A DNA stretch of 64,000 nt from Bacteroidota bacterium. GTDB taxonomy: Bacteria; Bacteroidota; Bacteroidia; Chitinophagales; Chitinophagaceae. The position numbers were made by a program, and so were the translations under genes. The stretch spans positions 1-64,000 of the forward strand of contig JANYEA010000100.1 of assembly GCA_025363385.1 (NCBI GenBank), in the 5' to 3' direction. Below, piece by piece: positions 27,703-36,567 of the stretch (within the stretch, counting starts at the first letter, position 1; the number at the start of each line of letters is the position of its first letter). A model generated the notes under the pieces. That model was not told the origin of the DNA and ran no database searches. It saw only the letters and a list, made by a program, of their open reading frames with translations.

Positions 27703-28509
27703 ATGAGAAAATATACCTTCTTACTCATTATTATCAATTCGCTTTTTTGCAGATCCCAAAGTTTTGCACAAACCGATAGCAACAGAATTTATATAGCGAA
27801 TGATGGCATTAAAATTCATTATGAAGTGAAAGGCACTGGTTTTCCGATTGTGTTGGTACATGGATTCATTGTAACAAGTGAGAACTGGAAAAAAGCAATC
27901 ATTTTTCAAGGGCTACTAGATGCAGGTTATCAAGTAATAACAATGGATTTACGAGGAAATGGAAAATCAGATAAACCCCATGATACACATTTTTATGAGA
28001 ATGATGCACAAGCAAAAGATATTATAGGTATTCTTACAAGCCTTGGTATTCAATCTTACCATGTATTGGGTTACTCAAGGGGATCCATCATTACTGCTAG
28101 ATTACTCGTTCTCGACAATCGAATCAAAAAAGCAATATTAGGTGGTATGGGTACCGAATTCACTAATCCTGAATGGCCAAGAAGAATTCAATTTTATCAT
28201 GCCCTAATGGGTGAAGTTGTTCCTGAGTTAAAGGGCATGGTTGAATATGTGCAAAAATCTGGATTAGACCAGTTGGCTTTAGCTTTTCAACAAAAAGAGC
28301 AACCATCCACATCAGCACAAAGTTTATCACTTATTAAAAAACCAGTAATGGTGATATGTGGTATAGAAGATCAAGATAATGGGTTGGGAATAGCACTAGC
28401 AAAACTAATTCCAGGGGCTATTTTTAAAGAAGTTCCTGGAAATCATAATAACACATCTGGAACAAAAGCTTTTGCAGATACTGTTATTTCTTTTCTAAAA
28501 ACGAATTAA
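27703..28509 (+). CDS. Exported alpha/beta hydrolase
   Basis: A 268-residue alpha/beta-hydrolase-fold protein with an N-terminal signal peptide (TFLLIIINSLFC..SFAQ). The oxyanion region is LVHGFI, the nucleophile elbow is GYSRGS with the catalytic Ser, an acidic residue lies in ICGIEDQDNG, and the catalytic His in GNHNN. The family includes esterases, epoxide hydrolases and haloperoxidase-like enzymes, so the substrate stays open. It is convergent with the GH19 gene, overlapping it by 4 bp. Confidence 0.85.
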   Translation: MRKYTFLLIIINSLFCRSQSFAQTDSNRIYIANDGIKIHYEVKGTGFPIVLVHGFIVTSENWKKAIIFQGLLDAGYQVITMDLRGNGKSDKPHDTHFYENDAQAKDIIGILTSLGIQSYHVLGYSRGSIITARLLVLDNRIKKAILGGMGTEFTNPEWPRRIQFYHALMGEVVPELKGMVEYVQKSGLDQLALAFQQKEQPSTSAQSLSLIKKPVMVICGIEDQDNGLGIALAKLIPGAIFKEVPGNHNNTSGTKAFADTVISFLKTN

Positions 28510-29408
28510 AACCCGAAAGGTTTTTGAGAACTACATTCTGCATTAGGCCCCTTACCGATTTGAAGAAAATGGCAGAAGTATTGGTAATACTCATAACGAT
28601 ATTGGGTACGGCTAGAATGATTCTCACCACATTCTAATCCGCCATTAATCACATTTACTACGGTACCAAATCCAAGTCCCCTGCCACCCGCAATATCCTT
28701 CGGGGTTGGTTCCCACTGCCCAGCCATGATATCGTGGCAGGAAGGTTTGGGATACTGATCTCGAACCCAAAACCAGATGGCACTTGCAAAACACAGCACA
28801 GAATCTTTTAAAAGCAGATCGGGATTATCCAACAACAATTGTTTGTTTCCAAAATATGCTTCACTGAACTGCCCATAATTATAATTCCAGCTCAGCTGCA
28901 TGGGCCCACGTCCATGATAAGATTTTCCTATTACTGGTAACCATTTCTTTTTAGTAGAATCTGCGTAACTAAAACGGGTATTGGGAAAGCCATTTTCTTG
29001 TACAAAGTATAAACCCCATTGATAAATACCACCAGGCGCTTCGTTCCAACCGCCACTGGTTTCATGAGCCATATTTGCCAAAAATGCGGCTAGTTCTCTT
29101 CTTTGAATACTATCATTCCCATCCCCCAAAAAAAGTGGAAACATTTTCGCAGCAGCAACAAATGCATCAAAACTATAGAAGTCTTTTTTGGGTATACTAA
29201 TTAAATTACTATCCGGATATTTTGAAATATGATAGCGATTCGGAAATAAATAATTCCATTTCTTTGCGTCTAAAAATTTAGTGAGATTGGTATGTTCATT
29301 TTTTTTATTGGCAACAATTTCATCATCTTGTTTATCAATCAAAGCTGCACAGGAATGCAACATAAACAGGGAAAGTATCATCGAAAAAAAGTAAATGTTT
29401 TTTTTCAT
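28506..29408 (-). CDS. Glycoside hydrolase family 19 (chitinase-like) lipoprotein
   Basis: A 300-residue predicted lipoprotein (FSMILSLFMLHSC, lipidated Cys about residue 20) whose body matches the GH19 chitinase fold. FLANMAHETSGGW holds the catalytic Glu, and YHGRGPMQLSWNYNYGQFS is the family signature. GH19 enzymes cleave chitin or related GlcNAc polymers, and some bacterial members act on peptidoglycan; surface anchoring suggests a scavenging role, but neither is proved here. The gene is 12 bp downstream of the Ldh2-type dehydrogenase gene on the same strand, so they may be cotranscribed. Confidence 0.88.
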   Translation of the reverse strand: MKKNIYFFSMILSLFMLHSCAALIDKQDDEIVANKKNEHTNLTKFLDAKKWNYLFPNRYHISKYPDSNLISIPKKDFYSFDAFVAAAKMFPLFLGDGNDSIQRRELAAFLANMAHETSGGWNEAPGGIYQWGLYFVQENGFPNTRFSYADSTKKKWLPVIGKSYHGRGPMQLSWNYNYGQFSEAYFGNKQLLLDNPDLLLKDSVLCFASAIWFWVRDQYPKPSCHDIMAGQWEPTPKDIAGGRGLGFGTVVNVINGGLECGENHSSRTQYRYEYYQYFCHFLQIGKGPNAECSSQKPFGF

Positions 29409-29420
29409 GCAGCATTCACA

Positions 29421-30494
29421 TTATAATTTTAGCTTGAATTTTTCTGCTATTCCCATTAAGTCCTTTTCAACGGATTCAACTAAAGGTATTCCTTCTTTAA
29501 TGCGAATTGCTTCCATTTCTCTTTCCGGATCTCCCGGTATCAATACTTTTTCATATCCAGCAATTGGCGTAGCATTTCTAAATCGCTCGATCCAATGATC
29601 CATATGCGATGTAAACTCTTCCGCTGGGCGAAATGCATCCACACGCATGGCTCCGAAAAAATGACCAAGTCCTTGCCCTGGTTGATTCTCAGGCATTGGT
29701 ACATAAGCTGGAAATGGTGGGGCCCATGGACCATAGGATGCCCCGCTCAGAACTGCGGAGAAAATATCAACAATACTACCTAAGGCATATCCTTTATGGC
29801 TACCATGTTCACGATCACTACCCAATGGAAGCAATGCACCTTGTTTACGTAAAATATTGGCATCAGTAGAAGCCTGCCCATCTTTGTCCTGTGCCCACCC
29901 AAGGGGCATATCAGTATTTTTTCTTTGCAGAATCTCCAGCTTACCATTGGCTGCGGTTGTGGTGGCAAAGTCGGCCACAAATGCAGGTTGTTCGTTAGTA
30001 GGAATTGCCACAGCAATCGGATTGGTTCCTAACATTCTCTCATTTGAAAAGGTAGGTGCAACCAATGCAGAAGCATTTGTCATGGCCATCCCAATCATCT
30101 CTTCTTTCAAAGCCATCATAGCGTGAATACCTGCAATGCCAAAGTGATTAGAATTTTTAACACTTACCCAACCAGTTCCTACATTCTTTGCTTTATCAAT
30201 AGCTACCTGCATAGCAAAGGGTGCAACCACTAAACCCAAACCAGCATCCCCATCAACTACCGCAGTAGAAGGGGTCTCATACACCACTCTGATATTGGGC
30301 TTTGCATTAATGCGGCCAGCTTCCCATAATCTTAAGTAGCCACTCAGTCTTGCTACCCCATGGCTATCAATCCCTCTCAGATCTGCAGAAAGCAAAACTG
30401 TTGCAGCAGTGGTAGCATCCTGCAAAGAACATCCCATTTTCTGAAATACTGCGTGGGTAAACTGATACAATCGATCGTAAGAAAATTTATTCAC
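29421..30494 (-). CDS. Ldh2-family malate/L-lactate-type dehydrogenase
   Basis: A 357-residue NAD(P)-dependent 2-hydroxy-acid dehydrogenase of the malate/lactate/ureidoglycolate/sulfolactate (Ldh2) family, which has its own fold unlike classical LDH. The early SHGVARLSGYLRLWEAGRI, the catalytic-His element NSNHFGIAG and the GSHKGYALGS loop are family features. The start is a GTG at 30494; MNKFSYDRLYQFTHAVF matches the usual N-terminus and no ATG is available. Substrate choice between malate, lactate and similar acids cannot be made by reading. Confidence 0.9.
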   Translation of the reverse strand: MNKFSYDRLYQFTHAVFQKMGCSLQDATTAATVLLSADLRGIDSHGVARLSGYLRLWEAGRINAKPNIRVVYETPSTAVVDGDAGLGLVVAPFAMQVAIDKAKNVGTGWVSVKNSNHFGIAGIHAMMALKEEMIGMAMTNASALVAPTFSNERMLGTNPIAVAIPTNEQPAFVADFATTTAANGKLEILQRKNTDMPLGWAQDKDGQASTDANILRKQGALLPLGSDREHGSHKGYALGSIVDIFSAVLSGASYGPWAPPFPAYVPMPENQPGQGLGHFFGAMRVDAFRPAEEFTSHMDHWIERFRNATPIAGYEKVLIPGDPEREMEAIRIKEGIPLVESVEKDLMGIAEKFKLKL

Positions 30495-30574
30495 TTTGGA
30501 ATTTTAAAAATGGAGTAAGAAAATGGATTTGCAATATAACCACTTTAGTATGATTAAATTAGCATGTGAATTTC

Positions 30575-30601
30575 AAAAAAAAGGCATCCAAAAAGGATGC
30601 C
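30575..30601 (-). terminator. Intrinsic terminator after the outer-membrane barrel gene
   Basis: GGCATCC/GGATGCC (30583-30589 and 30595-30601) with a five-base loop is followed on the minus strand by eight T residues (30575-30582). It lies 23 bp past the stop of the 30625-31221 gene. Confidence 0.9.
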
Positions 30602-30624
30602 TCGGTTTTTCATGGATTAGTATA

Positions 30625-31221
30625 TTATAATCTTAATCCAACACCCAGCTGGATTTGCTGACTGGTCCATTTATCTTTTTGATCGATCTGATTGATATTT
30701 TTCATACCAATATTGTAACGACCATAGAGTCTTAATGCTTTTAAATTAACCTGTAATCCTGCTACAGCAGAAAAATCGCCTTCAGAAAATGCTTTCTGTC
30801 CGTTCTGCAATAGATTCTGATTTTTATTCATCAAAATACCAAATTGCGGTCCTGCTACAATCGAGAACATACTACCCAAATTATAGCGTAGCAATAATGG
30901 GATTGATAAATAATTCAAAACTACTTCTTGGTTTAAAGTGTTAGGGTTGGTTATAGAAGGATACAAAGTGGCAAACTCAGCAGATACCTGCGTATTTGAC
31001 TGGTTCCATAAAACTTCTGGTTGAATTCCAAATTTTTTCGTGAAATCAATTTCAGCAAATCCTCCTAAATGGTATCCAAAATTAAATCCATTATTAAAGG
31101 ATACGCCTTCAATTTGATTTAAGTTTAATCCACCCTTAATTCCTAATCTAAATCCACCCTGTGCATTTACTGCAACAGACATTGCGATTATTGCAAAAGA
31201 AGCTAATAGTATTTTTTTCAT
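30625..31221 (-). CDS. PF13568-type outer-membrane beta-barrel (porin family) protein
   Basis: A 198-residue exported barrel. The signal peptide is ILLASFAIIAMSVAVNAQ, followed by GGFRLGIKGGLNLNQIEG, the typical start of the porT-like/OmpW-like PF13568 barrels of Bacteroidota. Strands alternate in pattern and the protein ends in GVGLRL rather than Phe. The ATG at 31221 (MKKILLASFA) is preferred to a start at 31242. A site resembling a sigma-54 promoter lies directly upstream at 31244-31260, and a strong terminator follows, so the gene is a single transcript. The substrate is unknown. Confidence 0.85.
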   Translation of the reverse strand: MKKILLASFAIIAMSVAVNAQGGFRLGIKGGLNLNQIEGVSFNNGFNFGYHLGGFAEIDFTKKFGIQPEVLWNQSNTQVSAEFATLYPSITNPNTLNQEVVLNYLSIPLLLRYNLGSMFSIVAGPQFGILMNKNQNLLQNGQKAFSEGDFSAVAGLQVNLKALRLYGRYNIGMKNINQIDQKDKWTSQQIQLGVGLRL

Positions 31222-31243
31222 AGTATCTAGTTTACTATACAAC

Positions 31244-31260
31244 TACCAAAGCCGTGCCAA
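31244..31260 (-). promoter_or_regulatory. Candidate sigma-54 promoter (-24/-12) for the barrel gene
   Basis: On the minus strand the site reads TTGGCACGGCTTTGGTA. The -24 half TTGGCACG is a perfect match to the consensus; the -12 half has GT where GC is expected at the correct 10-bp spacing. The predicted start would be about 12 nt before the ATG at 31221. Confidence 0.45.
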
Positions 31261-31303
31261 TATTTTAAATGAAATGCAAAAATGTGAAAGATGCAATAAA
31301 GTG

Positions 31304-32551
31304 TTATACAAATTCAATCACTGTAATTTCTGGCATGATGCCAACTCTACCTGGGTATCCAATAAAACCATACCCACGATTCACATACAATTTCTGTTTT
31401 CCATCTTCATATAGCCCAGCCCATTGATGGTACATCCACTGTACTGGACTCCATTTAAAATAAGGATTTTCTAAACCGAATTGCATACCATGTGTATGAC
31501 CCGCTAACATCAAATCGATATCAGCGTATTTGGTTTTTATTTCTGCATCCCAATGACTAGGATCGTGACTCATCAATATTTTGAAAGGAATATTTTCAGT
31601 TCCCGGATGGGCTTCATTCATTTTGCCGTATTTAGGAAACCGCCCTTTGGCTCCCCAATTTTCGATACCCAACAATGCAATTTGTTCATCAGCACGATTC
31701 AATACCACGTGTTCGTTCATCAATAAACGCCATCCCAAATCTTTGTGCACTTTTTTAAGGTCTTCTAAATTTTGCTTTTTTTCTTCCTGCGTAGGCCATG
31801 CTACATAATCACCATAATCGTGATTACCCAATACGCTATATACACCCATGGGTGCTTTAAGTCTGCTAAACACATCCATATAATCCTGCATTTCAGTAGC
31901 ACGATCATTTACCAGATCACCGGTAAATAAAATCAGGTCAGCATTTTCTTTCAAGATCATATCTACACCATGGTTCACGGCAGTTTTATTTTGGAAACTA
32001 CCACTATGTATATCACTGATATGAATCAACTTCATTCCTTTAAAGGCAGCGGGTAAATTTTGATACGCCAGCTTTACCCTTTTTACCTGGTAATTATATT
32101 TGTTAGAAAACCCATACAATAAGGTTCCAAATAAACTACCCCCAATTCCCAAGCCAAGCCAACTTAAAAACATGGATCTTGGAATGGCATTTCCCTCACC
32201 CATAAACTGAGCCCCGGTAGCAGGCAGTACTTTACTGAGCATAAAAACAGACCCTCTTCTTAGGTCATCCGTTAAAAAGAAAATGGCCGCTATTAATTTA
32301 GCAAAGAATAAACCCAGAAAAATGGCAAAAATATAGTTGCGGAAAATTTTAGAAGTTTGAAGCGCCTGGATATAAGGAAACGACATCATGAGCAGCAGTG
32401 TGCAACCTGAAATTACCCAATACCCAAGATGAATCATTAACCTAGTTTTTTCACTTGCGTTTTGTGTTACCGTTTTTAAAGCTTGATACACGTAAAAGTC
32501 TAACAATAACATAACGACCGCAATAATCCACCACATGCCTGAATTTTTCAT
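31304..32551 (-). CDS. Membrane-anchored metallophosphoesterase
   Basis: A 415-residue protein with four to five N-terminal hydrophobic segments (residues about 1-155) followed by a calcineurin-like phosphoesterase domain. The metal-binding motifs are complete: ISDIHSG, FTGDLVND, GNHDYGD, and LAGHTHGMQFG. The layout matches the YkuE/YaeI type. Enzymes of this group act on phosphodiesters such as UDP-diacylglucosamine-like or nucleotide substrates, but the true substrate here is unknown. It stands 62 bp upstream of the barrel gene on the same strand; the strong sigma-54-like site between them suggests separate control. Confidence 0.9.
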   Translation of the reverse strand: MKNSGMWWIIAVVMLLLDFYVYQALKTVTQNASEKTRLMIHLGYWVISGCTLLLMMSFPYIQALQTSKIFRNYIFAIFLGLFFAKLIAAIFFLTDDLRRGSVFMLSKVLPATGAQFMGEGNAIPRSMFLSWLGLGIGGSLFGTLLYGFSNKYNYQVKRVKLAYQNLPAAFKGMKLIHISDIHSGSFQNKTAVNHGVDMILKENADLILFTGDLVNDRATEMQDYMDVFSRLKAPMGVYSVLGNHDYGDYVAWPTQEEKKQNLEDLKKVHKDLGWRLLMNEHVVLNRADEQIALLGIENWGAKGRFPKYGKMNEAHPGTENIPFKILMSHDPSHWDAEIKTKYADIDLMLAGHTHGMQFGLENPYFKWSPVQWMYHQWAGLYEDGKQKLYVNRGYGFIGYPGRVGIMPEITVIEFV

Positions 32552-32693
32552 ACTACTTCTGTACTTTTTAAGGGTAGACGATTGATAAAGGGTTTTATTG
32601 TAGGAAAATAGCCCTAATTCAAATTATATATTTTTTATATTTAAAAGCCTTAGCCATCATTTCCCTAGCAAAACTAACAACTAACTGATATTA

Positions 32694-32726
32694 TTGTTTT
32701 TAAATCTATGCTAAAGTGTATTTTTG
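32694..32726 (+). promoter_or_regulatory. Predicted Bacteroidota-type promoter for parAB
   Basis: A TTG at 32694-32696 is followed after 22 bp by TATTTTTG (32719-32726), an exact TAnnTTTG -7 box. The predicted start lies about 85 nt before the parA ATG. The rest of the 265-bp gap shows nothing else I can support, and no parS-like palindrome. Confidence 0.55.
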
Positions 32727-32816
32727 GCTTATTATTGCCGCTAATAGCTGAGCAAAAGAAAATTAGAGAAATCGAATTAATCATACGATCTGCAAAATCA
32801 GACAAACGGAATAACT

Positions 32817-33617
32817 ATGGCGAGAATTATTGGCGTTGCCAATCAGAAAGGCGGAGTAGGTAAAACAACTACGGCTATTAATGTAGCGGCCAGTCTGGCA
32901 GTTTTGGAATATAAAACACTTTTGGTTGATGCAGATCCACAGGCAAATAGCACAACGGGTGTAGGATTTGATTTGCATAATATAACTAGCAGTTTATATG
33001 ACTGCATGGTGAACAATACACTTGCCACAGATGTGATTTTAAAAAGTGATGTTCCTAATCTTGATCTTCTTCCCTCTCATATTGATTTGGTGGGTGCTGA
33101 AATTGAAATGATTAATTATCCGAATCGTGAAAATGTGATGAAAACCATTTTAGACTTGATTAGGGATAAGTACGACTTTATTATTATCGATTGTTCTCCT
33201 TCATTGGGCCTAATTACAGTTAACTCTTTAGTGGCTTCAGATAGTGTGATTGTGCCGGTACAATGCGAGTTTTTTGCATTAGAGGGATTGGGGAAATTAT
33301 TGAATACCATTAAAATTGTACAGAACAGATTAAATCCTGAATTAAAAATCGAAGGTATTTTGATGACCATGTACGATGGTCGTCTTCGCCTCTGTAATCA
33401 GGTAGTAAGTGAAGTGAGAAGGCATTTTGATGACATGGTTTTCTCTACCATTATTCATAGAAATACCAGATTGAGTGAAGCACCTAGTGTTGGTAAACCC
33501 GTTATCTTATATGATGCAGAAAGTAAGGGAACTGTGAATTATTTAAATCTTGCCAAAGAAGTATTACAAAATAACGGACTCACTAAAATGAGTAATGAAG
33601 AAAGGATTATTGAGTAG
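32817..33617 (+). CDS. parA: Chromosome-partitioning ATPase ParA (Soj)
   Basis: A 266-residue deviant-Walker ATPase that binds nucleoid DNA with ATP and moves ParB-bound origin regions. The deviant P-loop KGGVGKTT (IIGVANQKGGVGKTTTA) sits at the N-terminus, DADPQANST is the A' motif, and IIIDCSPSLGLIT the Walker B. It is first in a parA-parB-DUF5683-dapB series that is a familiar Bacteroidota gene order, suggesting the window may be near a chromosomal origin-side region, though no dnaA or parS is seen. Confidence 0.96.
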   Translation: MARIIGVANQKGGVGKTTTAINVAASLAVLEYKTLLVDADPQANSTTGVGFDLHNITSSLYDCMVNNTLATDVILKSDVPNLDLLPSHIDLVGAEIEMINYPNRENVMKTILDLIRDKYDFIIIDCSPSLGLITVNSLVASDSVIVPVQCEFFALEGLGKLLNTIKIVQNRLNPELKIEGILMTMYDGRLRLCNQVVSEVRRHFDDMVFSTIIHRNTRLSEAPSVGKPVILYDAESKGTVNYLNLAKEVLQNNGLTKMSNEERIIE

Positions 33618-33663
33618 TAACCCCTTATTCATTTTAACGACTGCAACAAATTAGAATTGAAAC

Positions 33664-34587
33664 ATGAGCACACCAAAACAAAATAAAGATTTAATAGGAA
33701 AAGGGCTTCGTTCTCTTTTGCAAAATATTGATGCAGATTTAAAAACTACTGAAGGGGGCTTAAAAACCAAAGTAGTGGATGAAGTTACAGGCACCAATCG
33801 TTTAGCCATTACTGAAATTCTGATTAACCCTAAACAGCCAAGAAGGGATTTCGATGAAACTGCATTGAACGAATTAGCGGCATCTATTAAATTGCACGAT
33901 ATTATTCAACCCTTAACCGTTTCAAAACTTGCTAACGGAAAATTTCAACTGATTGCTGGGGAAAGAAGATACAGGGCTTCTAAAATTGCTGGTTTAAAAG
34001 ATGTGCCCGTATACATTCGTCAGGCGAATGATCAGCAATTGCTGGAGCTGGCATTATTAGAGAATTTACAAAGAGAAAACCTAAATGCGGTGGAAGTAGC
34101 ATTGAGCTATAAGCGCATGATGGAAGAATTGAACTATACGCAAGAGCAGGTTGCTGAACGTATGGGCAAGGAAAGAAGTACCGTTACCAACTATATCCGT
34201 TTATTAAAATTACCTCCAGATATTCAACTTGCCGTGCGAAATGGCAGTTTGAGCATGGGGCATGCAAGAGCATTGGTAAATATCGATACCATCGATAAAC
34301 AACTTTTTGTTTTCAAAGAAATCCAAAGTAAGGGACTTAGCGTACGTCAAACAGAGGAATTGGTTCGCAAAATGTACAAAGCCGATAAAGTGGGAGCTGT
34401 TAAACCTTCACTAAAGTCTGACCTCCCTCCTACCTATAAAAAAATAGAAGATAATTTAGCCTCACATTTTGGTACAAAAGTTAGAATGGCTCATAATAAA
34501 AAAGGCTATGGTAGCATCAGTATAGAATATTATTCATTAGAAGAATTGAATAAAATTCTAGAAGCGATGAATGTTACAGTCAGTTAA
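33664..34587 (+). CDS. parB: Chromosome-partitioning protein ParB (Spo0J)
   Basis: A 307-residue CTP-dependent DNA-sliding clamp that loads at parS. The N-terminal domain includes NPKQPRRDFDE and the CTP-binding GERRYRASKIAG; the central HTH includes TQEQVAERMGKERSTVTNYI and MGHARALV; the C-terminal part is the dimerisation region. The start MSTPKQNKDLIGKGLRSLL carries the short ParA-stimulating basic segment. It follows parA by 46 bp on the same strand. Confidence 0.96.
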   Translation: MSTPKQNKDLIGKGLRSLLQNIDADLKTTEGGLKTKVVDEVTGTNRLAITEILINPKQPRRDFDETALNELAASIKLHDIIQPLTVSKLANGKFQLIAGERRYRASKIAGLKDVPVYIRQANDQQLLELALLENLQRENLNAVEVALSYKRMMEELNYTQEQVAERMGKERSTVTNYIRLLKLPPDIQLAVRNGSLSMGHARALVNIDTIDKQLFVFKEIQSKGLSVRQTEELVRKMYKADKVGAVKPSLKSDLPPTYKKIEDNLASHFGTKVRMAHNKKGYGSISIEYYSLEELNKILEAMNVTVS

Positions 34588-34592
34588 TTTTC

Positions 34593-35243
34593 ATGAAATT
34601 TTTTCGCCTCATCTTATTACTTTTTTTGGTTACAGCATGGCTGGGTAGAACCTATGCACAAACAGACACAAGCAAGGTTAGGGTTAATAGTGTTGTAATG
34701 GCATCAAAGGATAGTATTAAAAAAAATACACCTGATAGCCTCATCAAAAAACATGATCCCAGAAAAGCTACAAGAAGATCGGCAATGATTCCAGGCTGGG
34801 GGCAGGCATATAATAGAGAATACTGGAAAATACCATTGGTTTATGGCGCATTAGCCATACCCACAGGCTTATTTTTTTATAATAATAACTGGTATACGAA
34901 AACAAAATTTGCATACGAAGCAAAGTACAAGGCAGAAGTATATAAAGACAGTTCAAATTATGCTGCAATAGATCCTCAACTCGTTGGATTAAGTTCAGCT
35001 TCCTTACAGAGTTATCGAAATACCTTTAGAAGAGACCGCGACTACTCAATTCTTTTCTTTTTACTGGCTTGGGGTTTAAATGTAGTAGACGCTACTGTAT
35101 TTGGGCATTTGAAAGATTTTGATGTTTCCAGTGATTTATCGATGAATGTGAAACCTAATCTCAATCCCACCACCAGAACCCCAGGATTAACACTCACGTT
35201 TAGCCCTAAGAAACCAGCACATAGGCTCTATGAAGTACGATAA
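34593..35243 (+). CDS. DUF5683-family membrane protein
   Basis: A 216-residue protein with a signal peptide (FRLILLLFLVTAWLGRTYAQ) and one or two further hydrophobic spans (VYGALAIPTGLFFY, YSILFFLLAWGLNVVDATVFG). The motif RSAMIPGWGQAYNREYWKIP is diagnostic of DUF5683, a family often located between parB and dapB in Bacteroidota. The family has no established function; association with cell-envelope growth is only suggested by its neighbours. It starts 5 bp after parB, so it is cotranscribed. Confidence 0.88.
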   Translation: MKFFRLILLLFLVTAWLGRTYAQTDTSKVRVNSVVMASKDSIKKNTPDSLIKKHDPRKATRRSAMIPGWGQAYNREYWKIPLVYGALAIPTGLFFYNNNWYTKTKFAYEAKYKAEVYKDSSNYAAIDPQLVGLSSASLQSYRNTFRRDRDYSILFFLLAWGLNVVDATVFGHLKDFDVSSDLSMNVKPNLNPTTRTPGLTLTFSPKKPAHRLYEVR

Positions 35244-35292
35244 ACCTATTTCAAATTTTATTAGATTTACACACATAATTTAAATGGTAAGT

Positions 35293-36009
35293 ATGAATAT
35301 CGCATTGATTGGATATGGTAAAATGGGACAGGCAATAGAAGCCATCGCTATTGAAAAAGGGCATCAAATTGTTTTAAAGATCGATATCAACAATGCGTCT
35401 GATTTAAATAAAGAAAATATTGCAAAAGTAGATGTGGCCATTGAGTTTACTGGACCACATAGTGCGTTCAACAATGTAATGAAGTGTTTGGAATTAGGTA
35501 TTCCTGTGGTGTGTGGATCTACTGGCTGGTTAGATAAATGGGAAGAAGCCAAAAGCTTTTGCGAAAAACAACAGGGTAGTTTATTATATGCAAGCAATTA
35601 TAGCATTGGCGTGAATTTGTTCTTTGAAATCAATAAATATGTGGCACAATTAATGAGTAGTCACCCCGAATATCAAGTGGCAATGGAAGAAATTCACCAT
35701 ACCCAAAAGAAAGATGCTCCGAGTGGCACAGCCATTACCTTGGCCGAGCAAGTTTTAGGTTTTATCAAACAAAAAAAACAATGGGTAAATGAGCCATCTC
35801 AAGATGCAGCTGAACTTGAAATTATTTCAAAAAGAATTGACCCCGCACCTGGCACGCATTCCATTAAATATACTTCCCTTGTAGATGATATTGAAATCAT
35901 TCATACGGCGCATAACCGTGTGGGTTTTGCAGGAGGCGCAGTTCTTGCTGCAGAATTCCTGTATCAGAAAAAAGGGATCTATTCTATGAAAGATGTTTTA
36001 GGACTTTAA
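35293..36009 (+). CDS. dapB: 4-hydroxy-tetrahydrodipicolinate reductase
   Basis: A 238-residue reductase of the lysine/diaminopimelate pathway, reducing HTPA to tetrahydrodipicolinate with NAD(P)H. The N-terminal IALIGYGKMGQAIE is the cofactor-binding glycine motif, with the substrate region EIHHTQKKDAPSGTA containing the catalytic His and Lys. The ATG at 35293 (MNIALIGYG) is preferred over one three codons upstream. It lies 49 bp after the DUF5683 gene in the par operon. Length is normal. Confidence 0.95.
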   Translation: MNIALIGYGKMGQAIEAIAIEKGHQIVLKIDINNASDLNKENIAKVDVAIEFTGPHSAFNNVMKCLELGIPVVCGSTGWLDKWEEAKSFCEKQQGSLLYASNYSIGVNLFFEINKYVAQLMSSHPEYQVAMEEIHHTQKKDAPSGTAITLAEQVLGFIKQKKQWVNEPSQDAAELEIISKRIDPAPGTHSIKYTSLVDDIEIIHTAHNRVGFAGGAVLAAEFLYQKKGIYSMKDVLGL

Positions 36010-36026
36010 AAAAGTAAATTTAAAAT

Positions 36027-36042
36027 ATTCTCAATTGAGAAT
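36027..36042. promoter_or_regulatory. Perfect 16-bp palindrome between dapB and the Rrf2 gene
   Basis: ATTCTCAATTGAGAAT is perfectly self-complementary and lies 17 bp after the dapB stop and 104 bp before the Rrf2 start. A second, imperfect palindrome centred on TTAAATTTAA lies at about 36076-36092. The Rrf2 promoter may be TTTG (36073-36076) with TAAATTCG (36100-36107), spaced 23 bp. Either palindrome could be an operator; the first has no T-run, so it is not a terminator. Confidence 0.4.
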
Positions 36043-36146
36043 TCCTTTTCAAATTGCCATTAGTTCTCAGATTTTGTACTTAAATTTAAAGTAAGAATAT
36101 AAATTCGATTCATTAGATGAAAATAGTCCTACGAGGATAAATTGAT

Positions 36147-36551
36147 ATGTTATCTAAAAAGACACAATACGCATTCAAAGCATTAACCTATTTAGCTGAG
36201 CAGCAAAAAGATGTGCCAGTTTTAATTGCTGAGATATCAAAAAAGAAAAAAATCCCACTTAAATTTTTAGAGAATATACTATTAGAATTGCGTAAGGCAG
36301 GCATGCTGGAAAGTAAGAAAGGAAAAGGCGGAGGTTATTTTTTAAAAAATGATCCTGATAAAATTCCGCTTTCAAAAGTAATGCGTTTAATCGAAGGCCC
36401 AATTGCATTATTGCCTTGCGTGAGTTTGAATTTCTACAAAAAATGTAAAGACTGCGATGAAAAAAAATGCGGACTTAACCATGTAATGATTGAAGTCCGC
36501 GATAATATGTTACAGATCCTTGAAAACAAAACGGTAGCGGATTTGATTTAA
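36147..36551 (+). CDS. Rrf2-family transcriptional regulator, probably Fe-S binding
   Basis: A 134-residue winged-helix repressor-type protein. The N-terminal MLSKKTQYAFKALTYLA and the recognition helix GGGYFLKNDP are family features. Four cysteines cluster in PCVSLNFYKKCKDCDEKKC, a layout used in IscR/NsrR-like members to hold an iron-sulfur cluster that senses Fe-S status, NO or redox. No isc or suf genes are adjacent, so the sensed signal is unknown. It lies after dapB and convergent with the threonine dehydrogenase gene. Palindromes upstream suggest autoregulation. Confidence 0.88.
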   Translation: MLSKKTQYAFKALTYLAEQQKDVPVLIAEISKKKKIPLKFLENILLELRKAGMLESKKGKGGGYFLKNDPDKIPLSKVMRLIEGPIALLPCVSLNFYKKCKDCDEKKCGLNHVMIEVRDNMLQILENKTVADLI

Positions 36552-36567
36552 TTCAATACTTGCTTTT

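Noticed and set aside
32552-32816. parS centromere sites near parAB
   Set aside because: No sequence resembling the TGTTTCACGTGAAACA palindrome was found by eye in the gap or around the operon.
36027-36042. Palindrome as the dapB terminator
   Set aside because: There is no GC-rich stem and no T-run following it.
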